This document shows, in pieces, positions 31,609 through 43,564 of a stretch of DNA of 64,000 bases. The stretch is from Asterias rubens (lineage: Eukaryota > Echinodermata > Asteroidea > Forcipulatida > Asteriidae), in contig NC_047066.1 of the NCBI RefSeq assembly GCF_902459465.1, positions 11,101,047-11,165,046 on the forward strand, read 5' to 3'. The notes below the pieces were generated by a model, which saw only the letters and a program-made list of their open reading frames with translations, searched no databases and was not told where the DNA came from. How positions within the stretch are numbered: position 1 is the stretch's first letter; every line of letters begins with the position of its first letter. A program made the translations under genes and the position numbers.

Positions 31609-31993
31609 TGGTGGACACTATTGGTAAGTACTCAAAATAATTATTAGCCTAAAACCTTACCTGGGAACAAGTTTTGGGAGCTTTGATGGTGTAAAATATT
31701 TTAAAAGGCAGCTCCCTCTGAAGTGACATAGTTACCGAGAAAAAAGTGATTTTCAAAAAATTTGATTCGAGACCTCAGATATAGAACTTGAGGTCTCAAA
31801 ATCAAGCACCTAAAAGCACACAATTTCGTGTGACAAGAGTGTTTTTTTTTTCATTATTATCTCACAACTTCCATGACTGATTGAGTTCAAATGTTCACAG
31901 GTTTGTTATTTTATGCATATGTTGAGATACAGCAAGTGAGAAGACTGGTCTTTGACATTACGAATAGTGTCCAGCATGTCCAGTGTCTTTAAC
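31609..31993 (-). mobile_element. MITE-A copy
   Basis: GGTGGACACTATTGGTAAG ... ACGAATAGTGTCC, then CAGTGTCTTTAA. Starts about 155 bp behind GPCR 4. Confidence 0.82.
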
Positions 31994-32224
31994 ACTTTGC
32001 TTTTTCAAAATGAGTTTATAAAGTTGGTTTAATTCTGTGTAACAACATAAACTGCAAAAACATAAACTGCAAACTTTATAACATATGGTCTTAAAAAACA
32101 ATTACCCTGTTTTTTTTAAAACACCTTATGTTAATTTTAACTCTCTGTCTACGGTGTGTTTACATGCACCCATGGTGTAACTTTTATCAATCCAACTTTC
32201 AAAGTGTATAAAATAATTATCCAC

Positions 32225-32530
32225 GTAATTACTCAAATTAATTGTTTATATGTTGCACAACAACTTATGTACTTGGTACCGAGCAACAGAGAGCTGTTGA
32301 TAGTTGAATAATAGTGCGAAACGGCTCCCTCTGAAGTAACCTAGTTTTTGAGAAAGAGGTTATTTCTTACTCAAATATTAAAATATGTCAGGCCTGAAGC
32401 CTTTTTTGTATAGGCATCTGAGAGCACACAAATTTATACAACAAGGGTATTTTTTTCTTTCATTATTCTCTTGCAACCTCGATGACCCATTGAGTCCAAA
32501 TTTTCACAGATTCGTTGTGGTATTTGTTGT
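32225..32530 (-). mobile_element. decayed MITE-A relative
   Basis: GTAATTACTCAAATTAATTG, GAGAGCTGTTGATAGT, CGGCTCCCTCTGAAG and ATTTTCACAGATTCG keep the family order, but the ends are gone and the centre (GTCAGGCCTGAAGCC) is unlike the others. Confidence 0.6.
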
Positions 32531-32680
32531 GTTCCTGGCTGTGGCAGCTGTGTATGCACCTTAGCACAATTGCCAACCCTTATAAGGTGCTATATAATTG
32601 GGTCTCAGAGTTCATAACTTGATCAATAACCTATTTTCTACTAAAATGTATATACTAAGCGCCTTGGTACATTTGTACCT

Positions 32681-33072
32681 TTAAGCCAGTGGACACTATT
32701 GGTAATTGTCAAAGACTAGTCTTCACAGTCGGTGTATCTCAACATATGCATAAAATAACAAACCTGTGAAAATTTGAGCTCAATCGGTCGTCGAAGTTGC
32801 GAGATATTAATGAAAGAAAAAAAAACACCCTTGTAACACCAAGTTGTGTGCTTTCACAGATGCTTGATTTTGAGACCTAAAATTCTAAACTTGAGGTCTC
32901 GAAATCAAATTCAGGGAAAAATACTTCTATCTCGAAAACTACGTCACTTCAGAGGGAGCTGTTTCTCACACTGTTTTATACTATCAACCTCTTCCCGTTA
33001 CTCGTAATCAAGAAAGGTTTTATGATGATAATTATTTTGAGTTAATTACCAATAATGTCCACTGCCCTTTAA
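32681..33072 (+). mobile_element. MITE-A copy
   Basis: TTAAGCCAGTGGACACTATT ... AATGTCCACTGCCCTTTAA; full interior. Confidence 0.87.
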
Positions 33073-33894
33073 TGGTAGATACGTGTGCTAAATAAGACAT
33101 TTTATTATTATTATGAATTTGGGGTACACCAAGTGAGAATACTGGTCTTTACCTTTAAGTTTGACTTTGTGTTCTTTGTCATTGTAGTCTTGGAGTTAAT
33201 TGCTTTATGGAATTTTCATCGATGTTTATTACTTTTTGAATCGTGGAACATATACATTGTAGTCACAGAGCTGCAGCTTCAACTGCTGTGTATACTTTCA
33301 TTAAATTGCATGAAGGGAACTGTTGCAGAATACATGCATCGGTATCATGTGTCAACAAACAGTGCAAACTAATCAAATGAAACAATCCAAAACATTGTTG
33401 GTTTGGTTAATTAACGTCCCTATTTTAGATGAATCTTTGCATAGTAACTAAACTGCTCGAACAATAAGTTATTTCATATAGATTCCTGGCTAACATTAGG
33501 GACATTCAGAATAAATAAAAGACCCATAATTAAAAATGTCTCCTTTTTAGAAGAAGCATTGTGCGGAAGTGTGTTCCGAGTGGTTAAAGAATGCATACAC
33601 AAACCAACAAACAATCAATGTTCTGAATTACTTTTAAGTTAGAAGCCTTTAGAGTGCTTTCAGTGACTTTTTCAACATGGTAATTCAGAGCTAGAATTTT
33701 TGATCGAGTGTGGAATGGAATTCCACATCCTAGGGCCTGCAACTGCCTGATTTTATTTTATTCATTTTTCCACGGGGAGCCAGTGCAGCTGTTTGATCAG
33801 TGGTGAAGTGGGGAAGTGGGGTAGGAGAAGATGACAGAAGATGCTCTGTTTTGTATCTTTTGTAACTTGCTTCAATCAGATTGTTTGAGTCCAC

Positions 33895-34234
33895 TTAAAG
33901 ACAGTGGACACTATTGGTACTTGCCAAAGACTACTCTTCACAATTGGTGTATCTCAACATATGCATAAAATAACAAACCTGTGTAAATTTGAGGTTAATC
34001 GGTCATCGAAGTTGCGAGATAATAATGAAAGAAAAATAACCCTTGTCACACGAAGTTGTGTGCGTTTAGATGGTACTAAATCTGAGGTCTCGAAATCAAA
34101 TTCGTGGAAAATTACTTCTCTCTCGAAAACTATGGCACTTCAGAGGGAGTCGTTTCTCACAATGTTTTATACCATCAACCTCTCCCCATTACTCGTAATC
34201 AAAAAAGGTTTTATGTAGTGTCCACTGCCTTTAA
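33895..34234 (+). mobile_element. MITE-A copy with internal deletions
   Basis: Both ends present (TTAAAGACAGTGGACAC, GTGTCCACTGCCTTTAA), but one arm of the central palindrome and the TTTTGAGTAATTACC segment are missing. Confidence 0.83.
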
Positions 34235-35368
34235 CCGTGGAGGTATTTCTACCTCCATGACTTAACTAAGAGTTACAGTAGCCCAATCTGGAAAGTATGA
34301 GTTCCCTAACAGCACTTAAATATTACCACAATGCATCACTTGTATGGGAGCCGTCATGTGTCTTGAAGTAAACAATTAAACATAGTTTTCTTGTCAGATC
34401 ATCATGTCAGTCAACTTTCTATAAAGTTCTCGCCTCCCAAAACCCCTAACAACACCTCAAACCCATTCACTTGAAAACAGAGCAAACTCTCATTTTTATT
34501 GAGAAAACATTTTGTCATAGTACTACAATGTATTTGTAATGAAGTTTCAACTGTACTATATCGTTTATTTACTAATAATATTTAACTTCATTCTCTGTAT
34601 TTCCACACTAATCATATTAGTGACTAATATGATGAACTATTTCTATGAAGAAGACATTAAAATGACATAAGAAAACTTATCACAAATAGATTTAAGTTTT
34701 TGAAAATGAAACCACTAGTAATTCAATTTAAAAAATACCTCATGACAAATTACCACATAAGCTATTCCAACAAAGGCATGAACATTGAGCATTGAGAGGA
34801 GGGTTCAATGTGCTGAATTAGAAAAGACCGACTGCACAAACCCCGGGGCTCTACGGTCAGATAGTTTGTATTCACCGAAATGTTGTGTGACCTACATAAT
34901 CAATCCACACTAATGCATACATTTGTGTGACTTAAGAAATAAGAAATCATTGCCATTAATTTTGATTTTTTTTCACACTTACATATCCCTCACCAACTAA
35001 TACATTAGCTTAAGACAAAAAAAGGGATAACTTGTTGAATATTTCTAAAGTGTTGAGGCAGTTATTCTTGAAGATTTAACGTTTGTCACATAGACAGACA
35101 CTTTTCAAAATCATCTCTAATTACAAATTCTTTGATGGAATGTATGAAATGTGTGGTGATTATAAATGTAGTCAAACTCTTCTGTCTGTACAATATCACT
35201 GCAATCTTCACGTACACATTGCTACGATCGGGTCAGGTCATTTCTACAAACAAAAAATTAGTTTCGCCAGTCAGCTTAAAACACATTTTTTTATGTGTAT
35301 TTTGTACAGCTCGGCACCAGCTACTTTACGTAGTATCTCAATTTTCAATTCAAGTGTGTAAGAATCAG

Positions 35369-35741
35369 TTAAAGGAACGCGTTGCCTTGGATTGGTCGAG
35401 TTGGTCTTTGAAAAGCGTTTATAACCGTTTTTAATAAAATGCATATGGGTAGAAAGATGTTGTAAAAGTAGAATACAATGATCCACACAAACACACCTCG
35501 AAATTGCACGGTTTTCCTTTAACCTCGTCGACTATTATGGGAGTCAAATTTTTGACTCCTTGAATGGTCGACCGTGTTAGTTCGCTAGGTAAAAGGAAAA
35601 CCACGCAATTTCAAAGCAAATTTGTATGGATCATTGTATTCTACTTTTAAAACTTTCCAACTATATGCATTTTATAACAAACGGTTACAAACGCTTTTTA
35701 TAGACCAACTCGTCCAATCCAAGGCAACGTGTTCCTTTTAA
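35369..35741. mobile_element. MITE-B copy
   Basis: TTAAAGGAACGCGTTGCC / GGCAACGTGTTCCTTTTAA ends. A central palindrome GGGAGTCAAATTTTTGACTCC sits mid-element. Confidence 0.87.
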
Positions 35742-35837
35742 GTCCCAAGTTCTTTTTAACTGTTTAGGAAAAATAAACAGAAATGCACAAATCTACCTAA
35801 AACAAAAAACGTTATCAATTACAGATTGTAAACGGCT

Positions 35838-37013
35838 TTAAAGCCGAGTTATGTTGGATTTCACAAGCATGGTGTCATTAGTTTCATCATCGGTAAAGTT
35901 TCGGGCTCTCTTCATCGCTTGAAGACTGACTGCAGGATTGGCTTTGTCAAATTGAAGCCGACTAGATCCAGTATTGCATCGAAATGCTTGAATGAATGCA
36001 GAACGGTATTGAGCATGAATTGCACCGTATATCAGTGGATTGACTATGGTATTTATTAACAGAGGAATTTCGGCAAACCATGCTTTGTTGACTGCCAGTT
36101 GTGAGTATGTTTCATTAGAACCGTATGTTGGTATGATCATGTGATAATAATTCACCAAATGGTCCACAATGGAAGGTGTCTGGCAGGTGAAGAATACCAC
36201 ACCATTGACGATCAGAAGTTGTGCGACTTTGTTTCGGCTTTGCTTTGCTTGATGGTCGTTTCCTTTCATAAAGGTAGCACTCCTGCGTTTGTTTAATGCA
36301 TAAATAATCCGTATATACATAAAAACATTAGCAATCATTGTAGTGAACCAGGCTACAAGTGACAGGGGTGGTCCAAAAATGCCTGCAACGTCAACTACAG
36401 GCCCACAGTAGCTGAACAATGTTGGAAAGTTCCGGTAAACTTCAGGCCAGATGAAACAACGTGTTTTCATTACAGCCGAAGTGCTTAATGTCAGTGAGCA
36501 AGCAAACATCAACCCCACCACCCAGCAGATAGCGACCATTGTGTTGGTTCGGCGCCGTCCACGGATTTTCAGATGTTTCCCTGGATGGCATACAGCAAGA
36601 TATCTCTCCAATGACACCGTTGTAAGCAGAGCAATGGATACAAAGTATCCCGTTAACCTCAACGACCCGAAGGTGAAACACTTAGCAGAACTGCTCAGGA
36701 TGACATTGTTTGCCACAGATGGGGATGTTGCATAAGTCAAAATAATAAACACGATGCTCGTAACAGTCAGGTACAGAAGATCAGCCACGGCCAAATGTGC
36801 TAAGCAGATATTGGTTGCAGATCTCATCGTGGGAACACGAAACATGACAAACAGAAAAGCTGAGTTGTTGATCACTCCAAGACACAAGATGATTGGTATG
36901 ACGATGGTAATAACGATGATGTCCTTGGGTGAATAAAGCCACAACGATATATTCAACAAAGAGATGTTTTTAGCATCAGCTAGACACTCATCTAGTGAGC
37001 TATTATCTGCCAT
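35838..37013 (-). CDS. class A GPCR 5 (orphan, single exon, minus-strand subfamily)
   Basis: 391 residues in one frame from MADNSS. Seen: several N-terminal glycosylation sites (NSS, NIS twice). TM1 about 31-58. TM2 with LAHLAVADLLYL. TM3 with SAKCF then E-R-Y 136-138. TM4 with AICWVVGLMF. ECL2 Cys186 and Cys203. TM5 217-240. TM6 with GVVFFTCQTP. A longer ECL3 with NETYS. TM7 with NPLIY 325-329, then AIHAQYRSAF and a long polar tail. Its nearest relative is the broken locus at 43800-45010, with which it shares AICWVVGLMFAC and INTIVNPLIYG. Ligand unknown. A LINE fragment begins about 50 bp upstream of the ATG. Confidence 0.92.
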   Translation of the reverse strand: MADNSSLDECLADAKNISLLNISLWLYSPKDIIVITIVIPIILCLGVINNSAFLFVMFRVPTMRSATNICLAHLAVADLLYLTVTSIVFIILTYATSPSVANNVILSSSAKCFTFGSLRLTGYFVSIALLTTVSLERYLAVCHPGKHLKIRGRRRTNTMVAICWVVGLMFACSLTLSTSAVMKTRCFIWPEVYRNFPTLFSYCGPVVDVAGIFGPPLSLVAWFTTMIANVFMYIRIIYALNKRRSATFMKGNDHQAKQSRNKVAQLLIVNGVVFFTCQTPSIVDHLVNYYHMIIPTYGSNETYSQLAVNKAWFAEIPLLINTIVNPLIYGAIHAQYRSAFIQAFRCNTGSSRLQFDKANPAVSLQAMKRARNFTDDETNDTMLVKSNITRL

Positions 37014-37061
37014 TGTGTACCTGGTACCACAGACCGTTCTTATAGATTGAGATTTACAAGA

Positions 37062-37230
37062 CTAAGAACACTATCAGACACCTACAAATACAGCTTTTTT
37101 CATTGTACAATTTAAGACTGGAATGAGCTTCCTCAAGACATCATCGAGCTGCCCACCTTGGAGCAGTTCAAGGAGGCCGTCAGATGCGAGCAGTCATCCA
37201 GCATCATGTTTTTATTTATACGTATTCCTA
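37062..37230 (+). pseudogene. LINE reverse-transcriptase C-terminal fragment
   Basis: Plus-strand frame RLRTLSDTYKYSFFHCTI, stop, DWNELPQDIIELPTLEQFKE, then AVRCEQ. The pattern SFF-x5-WN-LP-x4-P-LE-FK is typical of the extreme C terminus of non-LTR retrotransposon ORF2. One in-frame stop and no upstream part: a dead 5'-truncated copy. Confidence 0.75.
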
Positions 37231-37507
37231 TTGTTGTAAATACGTTGGCACCCGATGCGTACACAAACCGTCCATCCTCGGCAGCCGCACCCTGATGTCT
37301 AGGTGCTCAACAGGCTTTGATGACAAGTTGCTGAATATCGTGTAGATGATGCTCTAATTAAACTGTCAGCCTATCACTGGTCAACAATGGTATACATGTA
37401 TACTGATGAAAGAAACACAGTACGCTACTACATTACTAGGCATACCTAATAATAACCCATATCAATCACAATTAGGCTTTACCGAAAAAGGTTCTCCATT
37501 TACTTGC

Positions 37508-37870
37508 CTTAAAGACACTGGACACTATTAGTACCTGTCAAAGACCAGTCTTCTCACTTGGTGTATCTCAACATATATGCACAAAATAACAAACCTTTGA
37601 AAAGTTGAACTCAATTGGTCGTCAAGGTTGCGAGATAATAATGGAAGAAAAAACACCCTTCTCTCACAAAGTAGTGTGCTTCAGATGCTTGATTTTGGGA
37701 CATCATAATCAAATTCGTGGAAAACTAATTCTTTCTCAAAAACTACGTTACTTCAGTGGGAGCCGTTTCTCACAATGTTTTATACTATCAAGATCTCTCC
37801 ATTGCTTTTTACCAAGTAAGTTTTATGCTCACAAATATTTTGAGTAATTACCAATAGTTCTATGCCTTTA
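37508..37870 (+). mobile_element. MITE-A copy
   Basis: CTTAAAGACACTGGACAC ... ATTACCAATAGTTCTATGCC, then TTTAA. Right end slightly damaged; centre partly deleted. Confidence 0.8.
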
Positions 37871-38170
37871 ATGGTGACTATAGTGTTTACTTCATGAGCT
37901 GCGCTTTCCATTACTCTGTGCAACATTTTGTTGTAAAGATCATCAATGTTTGAAGTCAAGGGGCCCAGTTTTACGATATAGACATTGACAATAACCCGTA
38001 TCAATCACAATTAGGCATCAGGGAGAGATTTTCTCATTAACGTGTAATGGTAATTACATGGTTTAGAGGACAAACCGGGCGGCTTCATTCATCGCTTTTC
38101 AGTACTGTGCAATATTTGTATAATTCATCATTTTAATTAAGCTCCATTACTCTCTATGTTTCAAGACTTA

Positions 38171-38552
38171 TTAAAGGAACACGTTGCCTTGGATCGGTCG
38201 AGTTGGTCTTTGAAAAGCGTTTGTAACCGTTTGTTATAAAGTGCATATGGTTAGAAAGATTTTTTCAAAGTATAATGCAATGATCCACATACATTTGCCT
38301 CGAAATTTAGTGGTTTTCTTTTTACTTTGCAAACTAACACGGACGGCCATTTATGGGAGTCAAAAATTTGACTCCCATAAGTGGCCGACCGTGTTTGTCG
38401 ACGAGGTAAAAGGAAAACCACGAGTGATACTTGTGTGGATTATTATATTTTACTTTTAAAAGATCTTCTATTCATATGCATTTTATAACAAATGAACACA
38501 AACGCTTTTCAAAGTACCAACTCGACCGATCCAAGGCAATGTGTTCCTTTAA
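38171..38552. mobile_element. MITE-B copy
   Basis: TTAAAGGAACACGTTGCC / GGCAATGTGTTCCTTTAA ends. Central palindrome GGGAGTCAAAAATTTGACTCCC. Inserted in the 360-bp tandem array. Confidence 0.88.
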
Positions 38553-38680
38553 GGCTGTATTCAAATTATCATCTACTTAGGGTGTTGCTAAGGACATCCA
38601 GTACCTGAGCGCATGATGACGCGAAAATTCAAGCTGTAGCTGTACATTGTAGCTGTAGGCACCAATTTTAACATGGCCTT
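38552..38680. mobile_element. decayed MITE-D copy
   Basis: AAGGCTGTATTCAAAT ... AGCTGTAGCTGTACATTG and ...ATGGCCTT match the element at 14753 in order. It abuts the MITE-B copy. Confidence 0.55.
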
Positions 38681-39230
38681 ACTGTCATTCAGAACTACTG
38701 TATGTCAAACTAGAAATTAAGTTTCTGTGAAAAACAAAAGTGTTCTCGACTCTGATCTTTTACATATGTTTTTTATTTAATTCATGATTTGTGACTTGGA
38801 CTGATTATTTTGGTGTAATCATCAATGTTTGAAGTCACAGGGACCCAGTTTTATTAATACAGACATTGATAATAACCCATATCAATCACAATTAGGCTCC
38901 TGGGAGAGATTTTCTCATTTACGTATAATGGTACTTACATTGTCTAGAGGACAAACAGAGCGGCTTATTAAGCTTTCCATTACTGTGCAATGTTTGTATA
39001 ATTCGTCAATGTCAGCTCCGTAACTTTCTACGTTTCAAGACTTATTAACTGCCATTAAAAAACATGTCAAACTGAAACTTGGTTCTTTTGAAACCCCAAA
39101 AGGTCTTCGCGACTCTGATCCTTAGTTATCACTTTTTGTTCATAAGTCAAGTTTTTGACTGAATATTCTGAAACAAAAATCGTCCTCAAAGTTTGTAGTC
39201 ACAGGGACCCAGTTTCATGACACATATAAT

Positions 39231-39965
39231 TTTAATTAATTAAAGTTTTTGTAGCAAAGCCCCCTCCACTCACAGTGTTAGGTTAACAAAAACACTTAAA
39301 AGTTTGTTTGTATTATTTTACATCTTATTTACATTTTGTTTAACTTACAGACAGAAACTAGAAACCTTCCAACTGAAAATTCAAGAGAAACTGAGATATT
39401 TTATTTTCGTTATATAAGAAAACATGATAATTATATACACCTTAGATATGGCGTGGAATAGGTCGAATGGTGTTAAACATGACTTGTCCGAAGTTAAGAA
39501 GAAAATAACTTAGATTCAAATAGTGGGAAAGAAATTTGTTTAGTTATATAGGGGAAAAAAACACTTAGGAGACAACTCTAATAAGTATGGCTAAAAAGTT
39601 TGCTGTAGCTGCTTGCAGGTTAAACTGGGGAGCACAGATTTAAATTTTGTTCTAGTAATTTGTCTTCAAATGCTCAGACACGCGTTTTTGTTTTGTTTTA
39701 ATCAGATAAGCAAAGTTGAACATTTGGGGGCAAAAGGTGTTAAATTGAAGCTGTAGCAAATTATTGTAAATATATATTGACATTCTGTTTCCTTAAAGTT
39801 CAAACATTATAGACGATGTGACCTCTGACGTCACACGAAAACCATAACATGATTCGCGCGCATACCGCCGGGCAAAACCTTTGTGTTTTGGCAGCCAGCT
39901 AGAAAGTGTACGCAATCTTACTTCTTATCACCTCTTATAATCTAATTATTTTGATTAGTGTATTG
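39231..39965. other. spacer, nothing recognised
   Basis: A+T-rich except for a short CG-rich patch at about 39815-39895 (GTGACCTCTGACGTCAC, TTCGCGCGCATACCGCCG). No gene or inverted-repeat element seen. Confidence 0.45.
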
Positions 39966-40851
39966 AACTTGCATCATACAAAACAGTAAACTTACACCAT
40001 ACAAAACAGTAAACTTACACCATACAAAACAGTAAACTTACACCTACAAAACAGTAAACTTACACCTACAATACAGTAAACTTACACCTACAAAACAGTA
40101 AACTTACACCATACAAAACAGTAAACTTACACCTACAAAACAGTAAACTTACACCATACAAAACAGTAAACTTACACCTACAAAACAGTAAACTTGCACC
40201 ATACAAAACAGTTAACTTGCACCTACAAAACAGTAAACTTACACCATACAAAACAGTAAACTTACACCTACAAAACAGTAAACTTACACCATACAAAACA
40301 GTAAACTTACACCTACAAAACAGTAAACTTGCACCATACAAAACAGTAAACTTGCACCTACAAAACAGTAAACTTACACCATACAAAACAGTAAACTTAC
40401 ACCTACAAAACAGTAAACTTACACCTACAAAACAGTAAACTTACACCTACAAAACAGTAAACTTACACCTACAAAACAGTAAACTTACACCTACAAAACA
40501 GTAAACTTACACCTACAAAACAGTAAACTTACACCTACAAAACAGTAAACTTACACCATACAAAACAGTAAACTTACACCTACAAAACAGTAAACTTACA
40601 CCTACAAAACAGTAAACTTGCACCTACAAAACAGTAAACTTACACCATACAAAACAGTAAACTTACACCTACAAAACAGTAAACTTACACCTACAAAACA
40701 GTAAACTTACACCTACAAAACAGTAAACTTACACCTACAAAACAGTAAACTTACACCTACAAAACAGTAAACTTACACCTACAAAACAGTAAACTTACAC
40801 CTACAAAACAGTAAACTTACACCTACAAAACAGTAAACTTACACCTACAAA
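39966..40851. repeat. minisatellite, 22/23-bp unit, about 40 copies
   Basis: The unit is CTTACACCTACAAAACAGTAAA (22 bp) or the same with CCATAC for CCTAC (23 bp). In the left half the two lengths largely alternate (45-bp dimer); in the right half the 22-mer is almost uniform. Because 45 is divisible by 3, the left half gives spurious open frames on both strands. Confidence 0.95.
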
Positions 40852-41109
40852 AAATGTGTACATGTAGATGTATGGCAATTCACAGCTTGAGTTAATGACA
40901 TTACAATTCATAACATTAGTGACTGGGTTCGAAGGATGTCTATGTCTAGTACAGCATGAGCAGTTCATGCAAATTAAAACTTACTGTTTTTGTAATGGTT
41001 TCTATTTTCTCATTCATTTTAGTTGAACTAAAAGGCTACATGTTGTTGCAGTTGGTGCTGTAGCATTGCGCATAGCATGCTGTTAGATGGTCTAGATCTA
41101 GCCATGAGA

Positions 41110-41770
41110 TCATACTGTAATGCACATACCACCATATCTGGCAAAACAAAACACTGCTTCACATGTATTACACTGTACGAGTCCTTTACACATTAAAAGA
41201 TAGGGAGTAATGAAGCATCTTGTAGATACATTGTTTTGCCATGTAAAAAGTCTAACATAGAATGAAACATTTCTGAATTTCTTTGTTGGCAAAAACGGTG
41301 TATCATACAGATAAGGCGTTCTGCCAATGATGTAAACACTACCGTAGAGGTAAAAATTTACTAAACCCAAAACACTACATCATAATGAAAGCCTCTTCTA
41401 CCAGATAAACACTGACGTGCTGAACACATAGCTACAGTCGAGCAGAAGACTGCTTCTTATAAATGGACCGTTTTGCCATAAAATAAAGTGCAGAACAAAG
41501 TATCTAAGTCAACATAATGCGTTTTGCCATACCAAACCACACAAAAAGGCAAAAAGACCACAATTTGTATAGTTGTATCTTGATAATGGAGCCAGGTGCG
41601 AAAACGAGACCGGGCTATATGAAAAGAGCGCCCCCAACTTACCCAGGCAACTGTTTTTCTCAAAAACACCACAAAATTAGTTGCACTGTTTTGCCATATG
41701 ACGGCCGCGATGGTATAGAGCATTTTGAGAAACATTTCACTTCGAAGAAGTGTCATAATGTAAAATTAAT
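41110..41770. repeat. region with repeated TTTTGCCAT motif
   Basis: GTTTTGCCAT at about 41233, 41470, 41521 and 41690, and inverse GGCAAAA at 41139 and 41288. The sets on the two sides face each other around 41400. Possibly a decayed transposon with subterminal repeats; ends not resolved. Confidence 0.4.
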
Positions 41771-43191
41771 TTAGTTTTTATTATGCCCCAAAATTTGAAT
41801 CTCGGAGGAGTAACATTTCTCTAATTGTGTATTCCCATAGGGGTTATAGGATTAAAGCAATCAAACACAAAAGTAAAACTATTTGTCCTCAAACCATTTA
41901 GATAATGTTTGTTGTACACATAAGTATAATAATTGCGAATCATCTTTTGTTTTAGCTCCTTTTAAACATCACAGGATTTTGCGATCTTTTCATTTATAAA
42001 AGTGTTATTTACAGTTTTTACACAAAAAGACAACACTCAGTTTGACATTTCACTAAAAGTCTTTGAAAATTATCACCTCTTATAATCATTTATAATTTAT
42101 TTATTTAAATATTTAATTTCCTTACGATTTTAACATTGTCGTATACTTTTTCAAAAATTAATGTCATAATTAACATAAAGACAGTGGACACTATTGGTAA
42201 TTGTCAAAGACCAGTCTTCTCTTTTAATTCAACTGATGTTTCTTTGCCTGCTGAACAAAACCCTTCATGCTCAAAGGTCTTAGAAAATAAAAATGCAATT
42301 GTTCAGAGTTCAGTACAACCACCTTTGTCTTCAATTGCTGTAAATTTAGTGTTGAAAGTTTATTTTGCCCTCTTCAATATAGTGACAAACAGATAAAACA
42401 AATATTTATTTTGTGATATGTTTATGTCAGAAAAAATTATGATTGCAAATGATTTCTTTGTGATGTTAAACTTTATACTACATTGAATACCTGTGTTTGG
42501 TTTCCAAATTCCGGTTGCAATGTGCTCATGAATATTTTACATTATTCTGAGTGCAACTTTTTTAATACGAAAGATTTTCCTCCATTATTTTTTTACCATC
42601 TGAATTGCATAATTAGTTGATGTTTTACACACACAATTTTTTTGTTTGGGAAGACTGTGTGAAGAACTGTAGGTAAATCACAAGATAATGAGACAAAATT
42701 TAGCCAAAAAACACATATTCCATGTATGCATCATATTCAGAAAAATTTAAATGCAAGCACAGAAAAAGATCCCTCATTAGCGATAAGTTTAAAAGCACTC
42801 CTTAAACAGATTAAGTTACTGCTGAATATCCATGTAAAGATTTATTTGACCCACTCAACTTAGGGTCAGACACGTGTTTTTAAAGCACAATTTCTATTCT
42901 CTAATTGTTTGAGTGTCTTGTAGCCAGTCCATGTACATGTAAACTGAACTATTTTTATTTGATGTAAGCAAAATTGTATGCAAAATAAAATTGAATTCTT
43001 ATTGCAGCATTTTAAGTTGAAATTTTGTTTGGTCTTAAATTTGTTTTCAGATTTGATTTGGTTCGCTTTAGGCTGATCTAGCTCTGAGCCTGACTTTTAC
43101 AACGATTTGGACCTCTCAGTAAACAACACTTTTTATTTAAAAATAATATTCTCAACATTCTGATTTTTTTTGTAAACACTTCTTAAAGCCA
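41771..43191. other. A+T-rich spacer with MITE-A left-end fragment
   Basis: TAAAGACAGTGGACACTATT...GACCAGTCTTCTC at 42176-42222 is the first roughly 45 bp of MITE-A, cut off abruptly. The rest shows no gene or repeat I recognise. Confidence 0.55.
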
Positions 43192-43564
43192 TTGGACCCT
43201 TTTGGTAAGAGTATTTCGTAGGGGTCACTTGGTGTATCTTAACATATGCATAAAATAACAAACCTGTGAAAATTTGAGCTTGATTGGTCGTCAAAGTTGC
43301 GAGATACCTATGAAAGAAAAAAACACCCTTGTCACATGAAGTTGTGTTCTTTTAGATGCTTGACTTTGAGACCTCAAATTCTAAACTTGAAATCAAATTT
43401 GTGGAAAATTACCTCTTTCTCGAAAACTACACGTGTGTCACTTCAGATGGAGCGGTTTCTCACAATGTTTTATACTATCAACTTCTCCCCATTACTCGTC
43501 ACCAAGTAAGGTTTTATGCTGATAATTATTTTGAGTAATTACCAATAATGTCCACTGCCTTTAA
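43192..43564 (+). mobile_element. MITE-A copy
   Basis: TTAAAGCCATTGGACCC ... AATGTCCACTGCCTTTAA; full interior with a small deletion in the central palindrome. Confidence 0.84.

Larger units (their letters stand above)
31454..35837. other. spacer between the tandem cluster and GPCR 5
   Basis: Repeat-rich: MITE-A copies at 31609, 32225 (decayed), 32681 and 33895, a short SINE tail near 32555-32610 (AAGGTGCTATATAAT), and MITE-B at 35369. The segment 33540-33890 contains GGAATGGAATTCCACATCCTA and GGGAGCCAGTGCAGC, phrases reminiscent of dispersed repeats. The stretch 34235-35080 shows nothing recognisable. Confidence 0.6.
37870..39230. repeat. tandem array, unit about 360 bp, interrupted by two MITEs
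   Basis: The phrase GGGACCCAGTTTTA/ACCCATATCAATCACAATTAGG/GAGATTTTCTCATT occurs at about 37960, 38840 and (first part only) 39195; a shorter piece is at 37450-37510. Following blocks (ACTGTGCAAT, GTTTCAAGACTTATTAA, CGACTCTGATC) repeat in order. MITE-B and MITE-D copies sit inside. Confidence 0.7.

Noticed and set aside
33540-33890. Possible second LINE or other transposon fragment
   Set aside because: Phrases look repeat-like, but I could not find a reading frame or termini, so it is only mentioned as spacer content.
40066-40438. Repetitive proteins on both strands (VLYGVSLLFCRCKFT-like)
   Set aside because: Direct products of the 22/23-bp minisatellite; open in both directions only because a 45-bp dimer is divisible by three.
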